From the NCBI RefSeq assembly GCF_004328075.1, contig NZ_SJFN01000005.1, positions 42,563-106,562 of the forward strand: DNA of 64,000 nt, read 5' to 3'. Shown here in pieces: positions 12,274 through 25,353 of the stretch. Position 1 is the stretch's first letter, and each line of letters begins with the position of its first letter. This stretch comes from Siculibacillus lacustris. Its GTDB lineage: Bacteria; Pseudomonadota; Alphaproteobacteria; Rhizobiales; Ancalomicrobiaceae. The notes under the pieces are model-generated. The model was not told the origin of the DNA. It made no database searches and was given only the letters and a program-made list of their open reading frames with translations. Made by a program: the position numbers and the translations under genes.

Positions 12274-12786
12274 ATGCGGCGAGGTTCGGCAGTGGTTCAG
12301 ACGGAGCGATCGGGCTGCCCCATCAACCTCACGCTCGAACGGCTCGGGGATCCCTGGAGCCTGATCGTCATTCGCGACCTGATGTTCGGCAATCGCCGCA
12401 GCTATGGGGCGCTGCTGTCCGGGAGCGAGGAGAAGATCGCCTCGAACATTCTCGCCGACCGCCTCAAGCGTCTGGTCCGCGCGGGGCTGCTGACCCGCCG
12501 CGATGACCCGAGCCACCGCCAGAAGGGGATCTACAGCCTGACCGAGGCATCGATCCAGTTGGTCCCGCTCCTGGCCCACATGGGCGCCTGGGGGCGGCGG
12601 CACACCGCCGCAAGCGTCGAACTCTCGGTCCGCGCCGAGTTGCTGGAGGTCGGCGGCCCGGATCTGTGGAACGCCTTCATGGACGAATTGCGCCACCTGC
12701 ATCTCGGCGCGCCACGCCCGGCGCGCTCGGTGTTCGCCGAACTGCAGGCCGCCTACCGGAACGCCCTCGTCCGGCGCGGGGACTGA
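12274..12786 (+). CDS. HxlR-family winged-helix transcriptional regulator
   Basis: This 170-residue DNA-binding protein has the HxlR signature: Cys in SGCPINLTLERLGDPWSLIV, then RRSYGALL, KIASNILADRLKRLVRAGLL (recognition helix) and the wing YSLTEASIQLVPLL. HxlR proteins bind as dimers and often sense electrophiles, quinones or oxidants, frequently through that N-terminal Cys. Divergence from a glutathione S-transferase fits a detoxification switch; this is inference. The ~60-residue C-terminal tail after the wing is unremarkable. Confidence 0.9.
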   Translation: MRRGSAVVQTERSGCPINLTLERLGDPWSLIVIRDLMFGNRRSYGALLSGSEEKIASNILADRLKRLVRAGLLTRRDDPSHRQKGIYSLTEASIQLVPLLAHMGAWGRRHTAASVELSVRAELLEVGGPDLWNAFMDELRHLHLGAPRPARSVFAELQAAYRNALVRRGD

Positions 12787-12800
12787 GACCCCCAAACGAA

Positions 12801-12826
12801 GACGGGGCGCCCTGCGGCGCCCCGTC
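12801..12826. terminator. Bidirectional terminator between hxlR and lpd
   Basis: GACGGGGCGCC - CTGC - GGCGCCCCGTC is an 11-bp perfect stem with a 4-nt loop in the 67-nt gap between two convergent stop codons. It serves both transcripts. Confidence 0.75.
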
Positions 12827-12853
12827 GATCGATCGGCCGTGGCCGGAGGCGGC

Positions 12854-14260
12854 TCACATGTGGATCGCCCGCTTGTCGACCGCCATCGCCGCTTCCTTGA
12901 CCGCTTCCGACAGGGTCGGATGGGCGTGGCAGGTGCGCGCCAGATCTTCGGCCGAGCCGCCGAATTCCATCAGCACCGCCGCCTCGTGGATGATCTCGCC
13001 GGCCCCGGCGCCGAGGATGTGCACCCCCAGGACGCGATCGGTGGCCTTGTCGGCGAGCACCTTGACGAAGCCGTCGGTGTGGCGCTGGGACTTGGCGCGG
13101 CCGTTGGCGACGAAGTTGAACTTGCCGACCGCATAGTCGACGCCCGCCGCCTTGAGCTCTTCCTCGCTGCGGCCGACCGAAGCGACCTCGGGCATGGTGT
13201 AGACCACCCCGGGAATCACGTCGTAGTTCACATGCCCGTGCTGGCCGGCCAGGATCTCGGCCACCGCGATGCCCTCGTCCTCGGCCTTGTGGGCGAGCAT
13301 CGGCCCGCGGATCACGTCGCCGATCGCATAGATGCCCTGGACCTTGGTCTGGAAATGCGCATCGACCTCGATCCGGCCGCGGCCGTCGCGGGTGATGCCG
13401 ACGCCCTCGAGCCCGAGCCCGTCGGTGTAGGGCACCCGGCCGATCGCCACCAGCACCACGTCGGCCTCGATCGTCTCGACCGCGCCGCCGGCCGCCGGCT
13501 CCAGCGATACCTTGGCGCCGCTCGCGGTCGTCTCGACCGCCGTCACCTTGGTGCCGAGCTTGAAGGCGAAGCCCTGCTTGGTCAGGATGCGCTGGAAGGC
13601 CTTGCAGATCTCCAGATCCATGCCCGGCAGGATGCGGTCGAGATATTCGACCACGGTCACCTCGGCGCCGAGCCGCCGCCATACCGAGCCGAGCTCGAGG
13701 CCGATCACTCCGGCACCGACCACGATCAGCTTGGCCGGGACCTTGTCGAGTTCCAGCGCGCCGGTCGAGGACACCACCACCTTCTCGTCGATGTCGATGC
13801 CCGGCAGCCGCGCCACGTCCGAGCCGGTCGCCACCACGATCGAGCGGGTCTCGATCACCTGGTTGGTGCCGTCGTCGGCCTGAACCCCGACGTTGCCCTT
13901 CGAGACGATCGAGCCGATCCCGTGGAACACGTCGATCTTGTTCTTCTTGAACAGGAAGTTGATGCCGCCGACGTTGGAATCGACGACGTCGGTCTTGTGT
14001 TTCATCATGCCCGGCAGGTCGAGCTCCGGCGTCGGCACCTTGATGCCGAGATGGGCGAACTCGTGGCCCGCCTCGTCGAACAGTTCGGAGGCGTAGAGCA
14101 GAGCCTTCGACGGAATGCAGCCGATGTTCAGGCAGGTGCCGCCGTGGGTCTTGCGCTTCTCCACCACCGCCACCTTGAGGCCGAGCTGCGAAGCCCGGAT
14201 CGCGCAGACGTAGCCGCCCGGTCCGGTGCCGATGACGACGAGATCGTAGATGGTCGACAT
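12854..14260 (-). CDS. lpd: Dihydrolipoamide dehydrogenase (E3)
   Basis: This 468-residue FAD flavoprotein reoxidises the dihydrolipoyl arm of 2-oxoacid dehydrogenases with NAD+. It has the FAD-binding GTGPGGYVCAI at the N-terminus, the redox disulfide Cys43/Cys48 (GGTCLNIGCIP), the NAD-binding GAGVIGLELGSVWRRLG and the C-terminal catalytic His-Glu (HAHPTLSEAV). Its position directly after sucB marks it as the E3 of the 2-oxoglutarate dehydrogenase complex. Confidence 0.97.
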   Translation of the reverse strand: MSTIYDLVVIGTGPGGYVCAIRASQLGLKVAVVEKRKTHGGTCLNIGCIPSKALLYASELFDEAGHEFAHLGIKVPTPELDLPGMMKHKTDVVDSNVGGINFLFKKNKIDVFHGIGSIVSKGNVGVQADDGTNQVIETRSIVVATGSDVARLPGIDIDEKVVVSSTGALELDKVPAKLIVVGAGVIGLELGSVWRRLGAEVTVVEYLDRILPGMDLEICKAFQRILTKQGFAFKLGTKVTAVETTASGAKVSLEPAAGGAVETIEADVVLVAIGRVPYTDGLGLEGVGITRDGRGRIEVDAHFQTKVQGIYAIGDVIRGPMLAHKAEDEGIAVAEILAGQHGHVNYDVIPGVVYTMPEVASVGRSEEELKAAGVDYAVGKFNFVANGRAKSQRHTDGFVKVLADKATDRVLGVHILGAGAGEIIHEAAVLMEFGGSAEDLARTCHAHPTLSEAVKEAAMAVDKRAIHM

Positions 14261-14277
14261 TGTCCGTAGTCCCCCGA

Positions 14278-15510
<1,233 letters not shown>

Positions 15511-15590
15511 GATCGTCGTCTCTTCGTCTTGTTCGTTTCGGTCGTCCCGGTCGCGCGACCTTCACGGCCACCCGACGGGCTCGGGGATCG

Positions 15591-18566
15591 TCACGCCGCG
15601 AAGGCGTCGTTCATGAAGGCGGCGAGTTGCGCCAGATGCCGCGACATCAGACCGGTCGCGGTGGCCGCCGAGGCCGGGCGCCCGGCATAGCGCGGACGCT
15701 TCGTCGGCCCGCCCACCTGACCGCACACCCATTCGAGGTACGGCTCGATGAACGACCAGGACCCCATGTTCTTCGGCTCTTCCTGGCACCAGACCACGTC
15801 GGCCTGCTTGAACCGTGCCAACACCCGCACCATCGACTTGACCGGCGTCGGGAACAACTGCTCGACGCGCAGCAGATAGACGTCGTCGATTCCCCGCTTC
15901 TCGCGTTCCTCGAGCAGGTCGAAGTAGACCTTGCCCGAGCACAGCACCACGCGGCGGATCTTGGCGTCGGCAACCAACTTGGTCGACGTCGGTTCGTTGC
16001 CGGTCTCCGCCGAATCGAGCAGCAGCCGGTGGAACGACGACCCGTCGGCGAGCATGTCGAACTTCGACACCGCCCGCTTGTGCCTGAGCAACGATTTGGG
16101 GGTCATCAGGATCAGCGGCTTGCGGAAGTCGCGCAGCAGCTGCCGGCGCAGGATGTGAAAATAGTTGGCCGGCGTCGTGCAGTTGGCGACCTGCATGTTG
16201 TCTTCGGCGCACATCTGCAGGAAGCGCTCGAGGCGGGCCGAGGAATGTTCCGGCCCCTGCCCCTCGTAGCCGTGCGGCAGCAGGCAGACCAGGCCCGACA
16301 TGCGCAGCCACTTGCGTTCGCCGCTCGAGATGAACTGATCGAACAGCACCTGGGCGCCGTTGGCGAAGTCGCCGAACTGGCCTTCCCACAGGGTCAGCGC
16401 GTTCGGCTCGGCCAGCGAATAGCCGTATTCGAAGCCGAGCACCGCCTCTTCCGAGAGCATCGAGTTGATGACCTCGTAGCGGGCCTGATCCTCGGAGATG
16501 TTGTTGAGGGGAATGAACCGCGCCTCGGTCTCCTGATCGTAGAGCACCGAATGGCGCTGGCTGAAGGTGCCGCGTTCGCAGTCCTGGCCCGACAGGCGCA
16601 CCGGATGGCCGGCCTTGACCAGGGTGCCGAAGGCCAGCGCCTCCGCCGTCGCCCAGTCGATGCCTTCGCCGGTCTCCATCATCTGACGGCGGTTCTCGAG
16701 GAACCGCAGGATGGTCCGGTGGACGTTGAAGCCCGGCGGCACTTCGGTCAGCTTGGCGCCGATCTCGCGCAGCTCCTCGGCCGGCGCCCCGGTCAGACCG
16801 CGACGATCGGAATCGTCGTGGATGCCGACCGCCTTCAGCCCCGACCAGCGACCGTCGAGCCAGTCGGCCTTGTTCGGCTTGAACGCCTGCCCGGCCTCGA
16901 ACTCGATGTCGAGATGCTTGCGCCAGTCGGCCATCCACTCGTCGACCTCGGCGCGGGTCACCACGCTCTCGGCGACCAGCTTGTCCGAGTAGATCCGCAG
17001 CGTCGTCGGATGATTGCGGATCTTCTTGTACATGATCGGCTGGGTGAACGCCGGCTCGTCGCCCTCGTTGTGGCCGAAGCGGCGGTAGCAGATCATGTCG
17101 ATCACCACCGGCTTGTGGAACTTCTGCCGGAATTCGATCGCCACCTTGGCGGCGAAGGTCACCGCTTCCGGATCGTCGCCGTTGACGTGCAGGATCGGCG
17201 CCTCGATCATCTTGGCGACGTCCGACGGATAGGGCGAGGAGCGCGAGAAGCGCGGATAGGTGGTGAAGCCGATCTGGTTGTTGATGATGAAGTGGATCGA
17301 ACCGGCGGTGCGGTGACCCTTCAGACCCGACAGGCCGAAACACTCCGCGACCACGCCCTGGCCGGCGAAGGCCGCGTCGCCGTGCAGCAGCAGCGGCAGT
17401 ACGCAGGCCCGTTCGTCGAGATTGAACGTGCCGTTGAGCGGCTGCGGCGCCAACTGGTCCTGCTTGGCGCGGACCTTGCCGAGCACCACCGGATTGACGA
17501 TCTCGAGGTGCGACGGATTGGCGGTCAGCGACAGGTGGACGCGGTTGTTGTCGAACTCGCGGTCCGACGAGGCGCCGAGGTGATACTTGACGTCGCCCGA
17601 ACCCTCGACCTCGTCGGGGGCATAGGAGCCGCCCTTGAACTCGTGGAAGATCGCCCGATGCGGCTTGCCCATCACCTGGGCCAGCACGTTGAGGCGGCCG
17701 CGGTGGGCCATGCCGAGCACGACCTCCTTGAGGCCGAGTTGGCCGCCGCGCTTGAGGATCTGCTCCAACGCCGGGATCAGCGCCTCGCCGCCGTCGAGAC
17801 CGAAGCGCTTGGTGCCGGTGTACTTGACGTCGATGAACTTCTCGAAGCCCTCGGCCTCGATCAGCTTCTTCAGGATCGCCCGCTTGCCTTCGCGGGTGAA
17901 GGCGATGTGCTTGTCCGGACCCTCGATGCGCGCCTGGATCCAGCTCTTCTCGGCCGGATCGGAGATGTGCATGAACTCGACGCCGACCGTCGAGCAATAG
18001 GTGCGGCGCAGGATCTCGATCATCTCGCGGACGGTCGCGAACTCGAGCCCGAGCACGTGGTCGATGAAGATCTTGCGGTCCCAATCGGCCTCGGTGAAGC
18101 CATAGGACGAGGGATGCAGCTCCTCGTGGTCCTTCTCCGCGGCGATCTCCAGGGGATCGAGCCGGGCATGGAGATGGCCGCGCATGCGATAGGCGCGGAT
18201 CATCATGATCGCCCGCACCGAATCGCGGGCCGCAGCCTGGGTCTGCTCCTGGGTGAGGTCGACGCCCTTGACCGCCGCCTTGCCCTTCAGCTTGTCCTTG
18301 ATCTGCTTTTCGAGCCAGCTCCAGTCGCTGTCGAGCACCGACACCATCTCGCCGCCGGCGACGATCGGCCAGTTCGACCGCTTCCAGGCCGGACCCTTGG
18401 CGCTCTTGGCGACGCCGGCGCGATCCTCCTGCAGGTCGCCGAAGAACTCCCGCCAGCTCGCATCGACCGAGGCAGGGTTCTCTTCGTAGCGGGCCTGGAG
18501 ATCTTCGATATAGGCGGCGTTGATGCCGGTGAGGAAGGAAGTCGTCTTCTGGTCTTCACGATCCAT
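15591..18566 (-). CDS. sucA: 2-oxoglutarate dehydrogenase E1 component
   Basis: This 991-residue thiamine-diphosphate enzyme decarboxylates 2-oxoglutarate and succinylates the E2 lipoyl group. The N-terminal FLTGINAAYIEDLQARYEEN is typical. TPP and substrate-binding segments GMAHRGRLNVLAQV, HLGASSDREF and CYRRFGHNEGDEPAFTQP are visible, with the C-terminal ...VLARFKQADVVWCQEEPKNM as in the family. It follows sucCD on the same strand and completes the sucAB-lpd set. Confidence 0.98.
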   Translation of the reverse strand: MDREDQKTTSFLTGINAAYIEDLQARYEENPASVDASWREFFGDLQEDRAGVAKSAKGPAWKRSNWPIVAGGEMVSVLDSDWSWLEKQIKDKLKGKAAVKGVDLTQEQTQAAARDSVRAIMMIRAYRMRGHLHARLDPLEIAAEKDHEELHPSSYGFTEADWDRKIFIDHVLGLEFATVREMIEILRRTYCSTVGVEFMHISDPAEKSWIQARIEGPDKHIAFTREGKRAILKKLIEAEGFEKFIDVKYTGTKRFGLDGGEALIPALEQILKRGGQLGLKEVVLGMAHRGRLNVLAQVMGKPHRAIFHEFKGGSYAPDEVEGSGDVKYHLGASSDREFDNNRVHLSLTANPSHLEIVNPVVLGKVRAKQDQLAPQPLNGTFNLDERACVLPLLLHGDAAFAGQGVVAECFGLSGLKGHRTAGSIHFIINNQIGFTTYPRFSRSSPYPSDVAKMIEAPILHVNGDDPEAVTFAAKVAIEFRQKFHKPVVIDMICYRRFGHNEGDEPAFTQPIMYKKIRNHPTTLRIYSDKLVAESVVTRAEVDEWMADWRKHLDIEFEAGQAFKPNKADWLDGRWSGLKAVGIHDDSDRRGLTGAPAEELREIGAKLTEVPPGFNVHRTILRFLENRRQMMETGEGIDWATAEALAFGTLVKAGHPVRLSGQDCERGTFSQRHSVLYDQETEARFIPLNNISEDQARYEVINSMLSEEAVLGFEYGYSLAEPNALTLWEGQFGDFANGAQVLFDQFISSGERKWLRMSGLVCLLPHGYEGQGPEHSSARLERFLQMCAEDNMQVANCTTPANYFHILRRQLLRDFRKPLILMTPKSLLRHKRAVSKFDMLADGSSFHRLLLDSAETGNEPTSTKLVADAKIRRVVLCSGKVYFDLLEEREKRGIDDVYLLRVEQLFPTPVKSMVRVLARFKQADVVWCQEEPKNMGSWSFIEPYLEWVCGQVGGPTKRPRYAGRPASAATATGLMSRHLAQLAAFMNDAFAA

Positions 18567-18805
18567 GGTGCGTCCCGGAACCTTGCAAGGCCCGCCTCGT
18601 CTCGCTGGAGATCGATCCGTGAGGGCGATCTCTCCTGTCCATCGGTCGACGTTCCCGTCGAAATCGAACCGATTAGCGATCGTTCGTCGACCGCCGCTCG
18701 TTTCTTCTCGGCAGCACCGTTCATCCGACCCGGATGAGGCGCGCCGCCCCTCGCGGGATCGGCGCCGACGGTGTCTTCCCGTACCCGTCCGTTCTAGGCC
18801 GAACG

Positions 18806-18832
18806 CCGAGGGGAGCCAACGGCCCCCCTCGG
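18806..18832 (-). terminator. Hairpin after sucD
   Basis: CCGAGGGG and CCCCTCGG pair (8 bp), with an inner GCC/GGC pairing around AAC, 8 nt beyond the sucD stop. It may be a terminator or stability element separating the sucCD message from sucAB, which starts 240 nt further on. Confidence 0.55.
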
Positions 18833-18840
18833 TTTCTCGA

Positions 18841-19719
18841 TCACTTGGCCTTGATCGCCTCGAGCAGCGTCTCGCCGAGCCGCGCCGGCGACGGCGACAC
18901 GTGGATGCCGGCCTTGGCCATCGCCGTCATCTTCGACTTGGCGTCGCCCTTGCCGCCCGACACGATCGCCCCGGCATGGCCCATGCGCCGTCCCGGAGGC
19001 GCCGAGACGCCGGCGATGAACCCGGCCATCGGCTTCTTGATCGGATGGCCCGTCAGGAACTCCGCGGCCTCTTCCTCGGCCGAACCGCCGATCTCGCCGA
19101 TCATGATGATCGACTCGGTCTCCGGATCGTTGAGGAACATGTCGAGCACGTCGATGAACTCGGTGCCCTTGACCGGGTCGCCGCCGATGCCGACCGCCGT
19201 GGTCTGGCCGAGGCCGACGTCGGTGGTCTGCTTGACCGCTTCATAGGTCAGCGTGCCGGAGCGCGACAGGATGCCGACCGAGCCGCGCTTGAAGATGTGG
19301 CCCGGCATGATGCCGATCTTGCATTCGTTGGGGGTCAGCACGCCCGGGCAGTTGGGGCCGATCAGCCGCGACTTGGAGCCCTTCAGCGCCTTGCCGACCT
19401 TGATCATGTCCGCCACCGGAATGCCCTCGGTGATGCACACGATCAGCGCGATCTCGGCGTCGATCGCCTCCAGGATGGCGTCCGCCGCGAAGGGCGGCGG
19501 CACGTAGATCGCCGAGGCGTCGGCGCCGGTGGCCGCCTTGGCCTGCCACACGGTGTCGAACACCGGCAGATCGAGATGCCAGCCGCCGCCCTTGCCCGGC
19601 GTCACGCCGCCGACCATGTGGGTGCCGTACTCGATCGCCTGTTCGGAATGGAAGGTGCCCTGCGCGCCGGTGAAGCCCTGGCAGATGACCTTGGTGTTCT
19701 TGTCGACCAGAATGGACAT
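18841..19719 (-). CDS. sucD: Succinyl-CoA synthetase subunit alpha
   Basis: This 292-residue subunit forms the phosphohistidine intermediate of succinyl-CoA synthetase. The CoA-binding Rossmann domain begins [21 protein letters not shown] and the active-site His lies in the [16 protein letters not shown] motif. It starts 4 nt after sucC, so the two subunits are co-translated. Confidence 0.98.
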   Translation of the reverse strand: MSILVDKNTKVICQGFTGAQGTFHSEQAIEYGTHMVGGVTPGKGGGWHLDLPVFDTVWQAKAATGADASAIYVPPPFAADAILEAIDAEIALIVCITEGIPVADMIKVGKALKGSKSRLIGPNCPGVLTPNECKIGIMPGHIFKRGSVGILSRSGTLTYEAVKQTTDVGLGQTTAVGIGGDPVKGTEFIDVLDMFLNDPETESIIMIGEIGGSAEEEAAEFLTGHPIKKPMAGFIAGVSAPPGRRMGHAGAIVSGGKGDAKSKMTAMAKAGIHVSPSPARLGETLLEAIKAK

Positions 19720-19722
19720 CGT

Positions 19723-20919
<1,197 letters not shown>

Positions 20920-21104
20920 CGCCCCGTCTCGCCTCGACTCTTGGCCTCGAAAAATTTCGTTGCGGAGGTCGTCGGGACCGGCGCCGCCTCGTCCGGCATG
21001 CAATGGGCGAGGATCCCGCGCGGAGATCCGCCGCCATCGCCGGACGGGTGCTCGAAGACGGTGCGCGTTCCTCCCTCCCCGACGAGGAAACCCCGCCGGG
21101 GATC

Positions 21105-21125
21105 GGAGCCGGATGAACCGGCTCC
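21105..21125 (-). terminator. Terminator after mdh
   Basis: GGAGCCGG - ATGAA - CCGGCTCC is an 8-bp perfect stem 75 nt past the mdh stop. A second small hairpin, CCCCGCCGGGG, sits beside it at 21091-21101. Together they probably separate mdh from the sucCD transcript. Confidence 0.55.
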
Positions 21126-21199
21126 CGCGCATCGATCGACCGCTCCCGTGAGACGCCCCCTCCCAGGGACGCCGAAGGTAGTCCGTTCGAACCGGCGGC

Positions 21200-22177
<978 letters not shown>

Positions 22178-22375
22178 TCAAATGAGAGGAGGTCGCTGCG
22201 ACATCCTGTCGTCGGGTTCGATACTCTGTTCCGAACGGGGGTGCAAGTCGGCCGAAGGTTTATTACGCAGTGCGAAAGAGCCCGGAAAAGCGGCACTATC
22301 CGGGCATTCCTGCAAGAGATTTCAGGTTCGGAAGGATCGCCCGCGCACCGCGCCGCACCCTCCGGAAGAGGGGGG

Positions 22376-23581
22376 TCAGGCCCCCATGTAACCGCCGTCC
22401 TCGTCCTCGTCGCCGACCGCCCCGCCCTCGCCGGTCAGATGCGGCTCGGCGGCGTATTCGGTCGAGCGCATCTCGGTCAGGCGCGACACGGTGCGGGTGA
22501 ACTCGAAGGTCTCCGCCCCGGTCGATCCGGTCCACAGGCCGTCCGGCGCCACCGCCGCCGAGGCGATCACCTTGACGCGGGCATCGTAGAAGGCGTCGAC
22601 GAGGTTGATCAGCCGCTTGGCGGCGTTGCGCCGGTCGCCGTCGAGCGCCGGGATCCGCTCGATCATCACGGTGTGGAAGCGCCGGGCGATCTGCACGTAG
22701 TCGGCCGCCGACAAGGGCCGGTCGCACAGTTCCGCGAAGTCGAAGCGCGCGAAACCGCCGCAGGCCTGGGGCACGTCGATTGAGCGACCGCGAAAGGGGA
22801 TCGCCTCGCGCTGCGACGGCCGATGACCGGTGATGCGGAACCACCGTTCCTCCATCGACGCATCGGTCTCCGGCCCGAGCGGCATCGACCACACCGCGTC
22901 GCCGTCGGTCTTCTCCATCCGGTAGTCGGTCGCCGCCGACAGTTCGACCACGTCGACGTGGCGGCCGAGCAGACCGATGAACGGCAGGAACAGCGCCCGG
23001 TTGAGCCCGTCCCAGTAGAGCCGTTCGGGCGCCACGTTGGAGGTCGCGACCACCACCGTGCCGAGATCGAACAGGTTCTCGAACAGCCGCCCGAGCACCA
23101 TCGCGTCGGCGATGTCGTAGACCGCGAATTCGTCGAAGCACAGCAGCCGCGTCTCGGCGGCGATCTCCACCGCCACCGGCCGGATCGGGTCGTCGCCCTT
23201 CAGCGTGCCGGCGAGGATCGCCTGGCGGGCGCGATGGATGCGGTCCTGGGCATCGGCCATGAAGGCGTGGAAATGGGCGCGCCGCTTGCGCGCCACCCGC
23301 GAGACCTCGAAGAACAGGTCCATCAGCATGGTCTTGCCGCGGCCGACCTCGCCCCACACGTAGAGGCCGCGGATCGCCTCGCGCTTCTCGGCCTTGCGCC
23401 CGAACAGCCAGCCGAGCGCCGAGCCCTTGACCGCCAGATCGGCGCAGAAGATCTGCTCGTCGAGCTGGTCGAGGCGGCGCGCCAGCTTGACCTGGGCGGG
23501 ATCGATCGACAGCTCGCCGGTCGCCACCTGCGCCCGATAGAGCCCTTCGACCGTGTGGGTCTTCTCTTCGTTGGTCGCCAT
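22376..23581 (-). CDS. zapE: Cell division protein ZapE / AFG1-like ATPase
   Basis: This 401-residue AAA+ ATPase starts at MATNEEKTHTVEGLYRAQV; an in-frame ATG 13 codons upstream is less likely. Walker A is GEVGRGKTMLMDLFF and Walker B is LLCFDEFAVYDIADAM, followed by VATSNVAPERLYWDGLNR (sensor 1 region). In E. coli ZapE associates with the Z-ring under low oxygen; mitochondrial AFG1/LACE1 acts in respiratory complex turnover. Adjacency to mdh/suc is conserved in this order of bacteria. Confidence 0.92.
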   Translation of the reverse strand: MATNEEKTHTVEGLYRAQVATGELSIDPAQVKLARRLDQLDEQIFCADLAVKGSALGWLFGRKAEKREAIRGLYVWGEVGRGKTMLMDLFFEVSRVARKRRAHFHAFMADAQDRIHRARQAILAGTLKGDDPIRPVAVEIAAETRLLCFDEFAVYDIADAMVLGRLFENLFDLGTVVVATSNVAPERLYWDGLNRALFLPFIGLLGRHVDVVELSAATDYRMEKTDGDAVWSMPLGPETDASMEERWFRITGHRPSQREAIPFRGRSIDVPQACGGFARFDFAELCDRPLSAADYVQIARRFHTVMIERIPALDGDRRNAAKRLINLVDAFYDARVKVIASAAVAPDGLWTGSTGAETFEFTRTVSRLTEMRSTEYAAEPHLTGEGGAVGDEDEDGGYMGA

Positions 23582-23699
23582 GCCGCGTCCGCCCCCGTCG
23601 GCGGCGGCCCGCCCGATCACGACCGCCGTTCGCCCTCGCGACGGGTAGCGAGGGACGCGCGTCGAGTCAAAGTGGGAATAGGTCGGACGCGGCGCACGC

Positions 23700-24089
23700 T
23701 CACTCCGCGGCGAGCGCCGGGAGGTTCGGCCGATCGAGCCGCGCGAGGTTGACGCGCAGGCGGTGGCGGGTCGGCGCCATCGCCGCGGTGGCGATGCCCG
23801 ACATCACCGCGATCGGATCGCCCTGGCCGGCGAAACCGCGGCCGACCGCCAGACCCGCCTCCAGCGTCGCGGCCATCGCGCCTTCCATCAAGGCATCGAA
23901 CTTTTCGACGATCATCCTGAGCGGCTCGTCCGGGGCCATCGCCGACGGGCGGGTCATCGCCCCGATGGCGGCGTCGGTGCGCAGCGCCACCACCCGCGGC
24001 GCCAGGGCGGCGATCTCGCCATAGGCCTCGCCGAGGCGCGTCAGAGCCGCGAAGGATGCGCCGAAACCGTTCATGCCGTGCCCATACAT
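23700..24089 (-). CDS. Phasin-like small protein
   Basis: This 129-residue protein starts at MYGHGMNGFGASFAALTRLG. The upstream part of the long frame is dropped because its composition is non-coding. The core is amphipathic helix: APRVVALRTDAAIGAM, then EPLRMIVEKFDALMEGAMAA, a pattern (R-x-x-x-M ... RMIxEK ... A-rich helix) seen in small alphaproteobacterial phasins that coat polyhydroxyalkanoate granules. A TGC-rich palindrome of PhaR type lies ~130 nt upstream, which supports the call. There is no signal peptide. Sequence similarity alone is weak. Confidence 0.55.
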   Translation of the reverse strand: MYGHGMNGFGASFAALTRLGEAYGEIAALAPRVVALRTDAAIGAMTRPSAMAPDEPLRMIVEKFDALMEGAMAATLEAGLAVGRGFAGQGDPIAVMSGIATAAMAPTRHRLRVNLARLDRPNLPALAAE

Positions 24090-24215
24090 CGCGCTCTCCG
24101 TCCGCCACGCGTGGTGGCTGCCTCTCGTACCGCCCGCGGGGCGGTCGCCGTGGCGTCGGGTTCGCACCTCACCAGCGGCGGAAGATACAGGATTTCTGTG
24201 CAATGCGATAGGGTC

Positions 24216-24232
24216 ATGTTGCACTGCAGCAT
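24216..24232. promoter_or_regulatory. PhaR-type TGC palindrome upstream of the phasin-like gene
   Basis: ATGTTGCACTGCAGCAT is a 17-bp palindrome in which only one symmetric pair and the centre are mismatched. A further TGTGCAATGCG-like copy lies at ~24197-24207. PhaR regulators of PHA metabolism are known to bind TGC-rich inverted repeats upstream of phasin genes. It lies in the 275-nt divergent region that also precedes the dehydratase gene. Confidence 0.45.
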
Positions 24233-24364
24233 TTCTCGTCGAATCGACCCGGCGAACACCGCCGCGACCGGCTCGCCTCCGGCTTCTCCCTTGGCGAAGC
24301 CGTCGCGATCGGCTATGCGAACCACGGCGATCCACCGAGATCGGCCCAGTCGGAGACCGCAGCG

Positions 24365-25312
24365 ATGGCCGAACTGTTGAGCCCCTCCGCCGTCGAGGCG
24401 GCCCATGCGCGGATCGCCCCCCATGTGCGCCGCACCCCGGTGACGATGGTCGAGGGCGCCGCCTTCGGTCTCGCCGAGCCGGTGTCGCTGAAGCTCGAGC
24501 TGCTCCAGCACACCGGATCGTTCAAGGCCCGCGGAGCCTTCAACAATCTGATCGCCCGTTCGGTTCCCGCGGTCGGCGTCACCGCCGCTTCGGGCGGCAA
24601 TCACGGCGCCGCCGTCGCCTATGCCGCCGCCTGCCTCGGCCACCGCGCCCGCATCTTCGTGCCGACCGTGGCCAGCCCGGTGAAAATCGAGCGCATCCGC
24701 GCCTATGGCGCCGACGTGGTGGTCGAAGGCGACCGCTATGCCGATGCCGCCCTGCTCTGCGACGCCCACGCCGAGGCCTCCGGCGCGCTCAAGATCCATC
24801 CCTTCGACAGCCCCTACACCATCGCCGGCCAGGGCACCGTGGCGCGCGAATGGGAAGAGGACGCCGACGGCCTCGACACCGTGCTGGTGGCGGCCGGCGG
24901 CGGCGGCCTGGTCGCCGGCACCGCGCTGTGGTTCTCCGGCCGCGTCCGGGTGATCGCCGTCGAGCCGCAGGGCAGCTGCGCCCTCCATGCGGCACGCGCC
25001 GCCGGCCGCCCGGTCGACGTCGAGATCGAATCGATCGCCGTCGACAGCCTCGGCGCCAAACGGGTCGGCGATCTCGTCCACGCCATCGCCACCGACCACG
25101 TCGCCGACTGCCTGCTGGTGCCCGACAGCGCCATCGTCGAAGCGCAGATGCGATTGTGGACCACCTTGCGGATCGCCGCCGAGCCCGGCGGCGCCACCGC
25201 GCTCGCCGCCCTCCTCGCCGGCGCCTATGTCCCTCGTCCCGGCGAACGCGTCGGCGTCCTCGTCTGCGGCGGCAACGTCGACCTCGCCGCCCTCGCCGCT
25301 CTCGTCGGCTGA
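24365..25312 (+). CDS. PLP-dependent threonine/serine dehydratase family protein
   Basis: This 315-residue fold-type II PLP enzyme has its Schiff-base lysine at Lys54 (HTGSFKARGAFNNL). The phosphate/cofactor loop SGGNHGAAVAYAAACLG is present, and a glycine-rich phosphate-binding segment (VAAGGGGLVAG) lies near residue 180. The family deaminates L-threonine or L-serine, or racemises serine. There is no ACT regulatory domain, so it is not the biosynthetic IlvA form. The exact substrate is unknown. It may be co-transcribed with the carbonic anhydrase 41 nt downstream. Confidence 0.9.
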   Translation: MAELLSPSAVEAAHARIAPHVRRTPVTMVEGAAFGLAEPVSLKLELLQHTGSFKARGAFNNLIARSVPAVGVTAASGGNHGAAVAYAAACLGHRARIFVPTVASPVKIERIRAYGADVVVEGDRYADAALLCDAHAEASGALKIHPFDSPYTIAGQGTVAREWEEDADGLDTVLVAAGGGGLVAGTALWFSGRVRVIAVEPQGSCALHAARAAGRPVDVEIESIAVDSLGAKRVGDLVHAIATDHVADCLLVPDSAIVEAQMRLWTTLRIAAEPGGATALAALLAGAYVPRPGERVGVLVCGGNVDLAALAALVG

Positions 25313-25353
25313 TCCACCTCCGCCCGTCGGCGGCCCGCAACCGGAGATCGCCC

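Noticed and set aside
24365-25312. Biosynthetic threonine deaminase IlvA
   Set aside because: At 315 residues it lacks the C-terminal ACT-like regulatory domain and is not near isoleucine genes.
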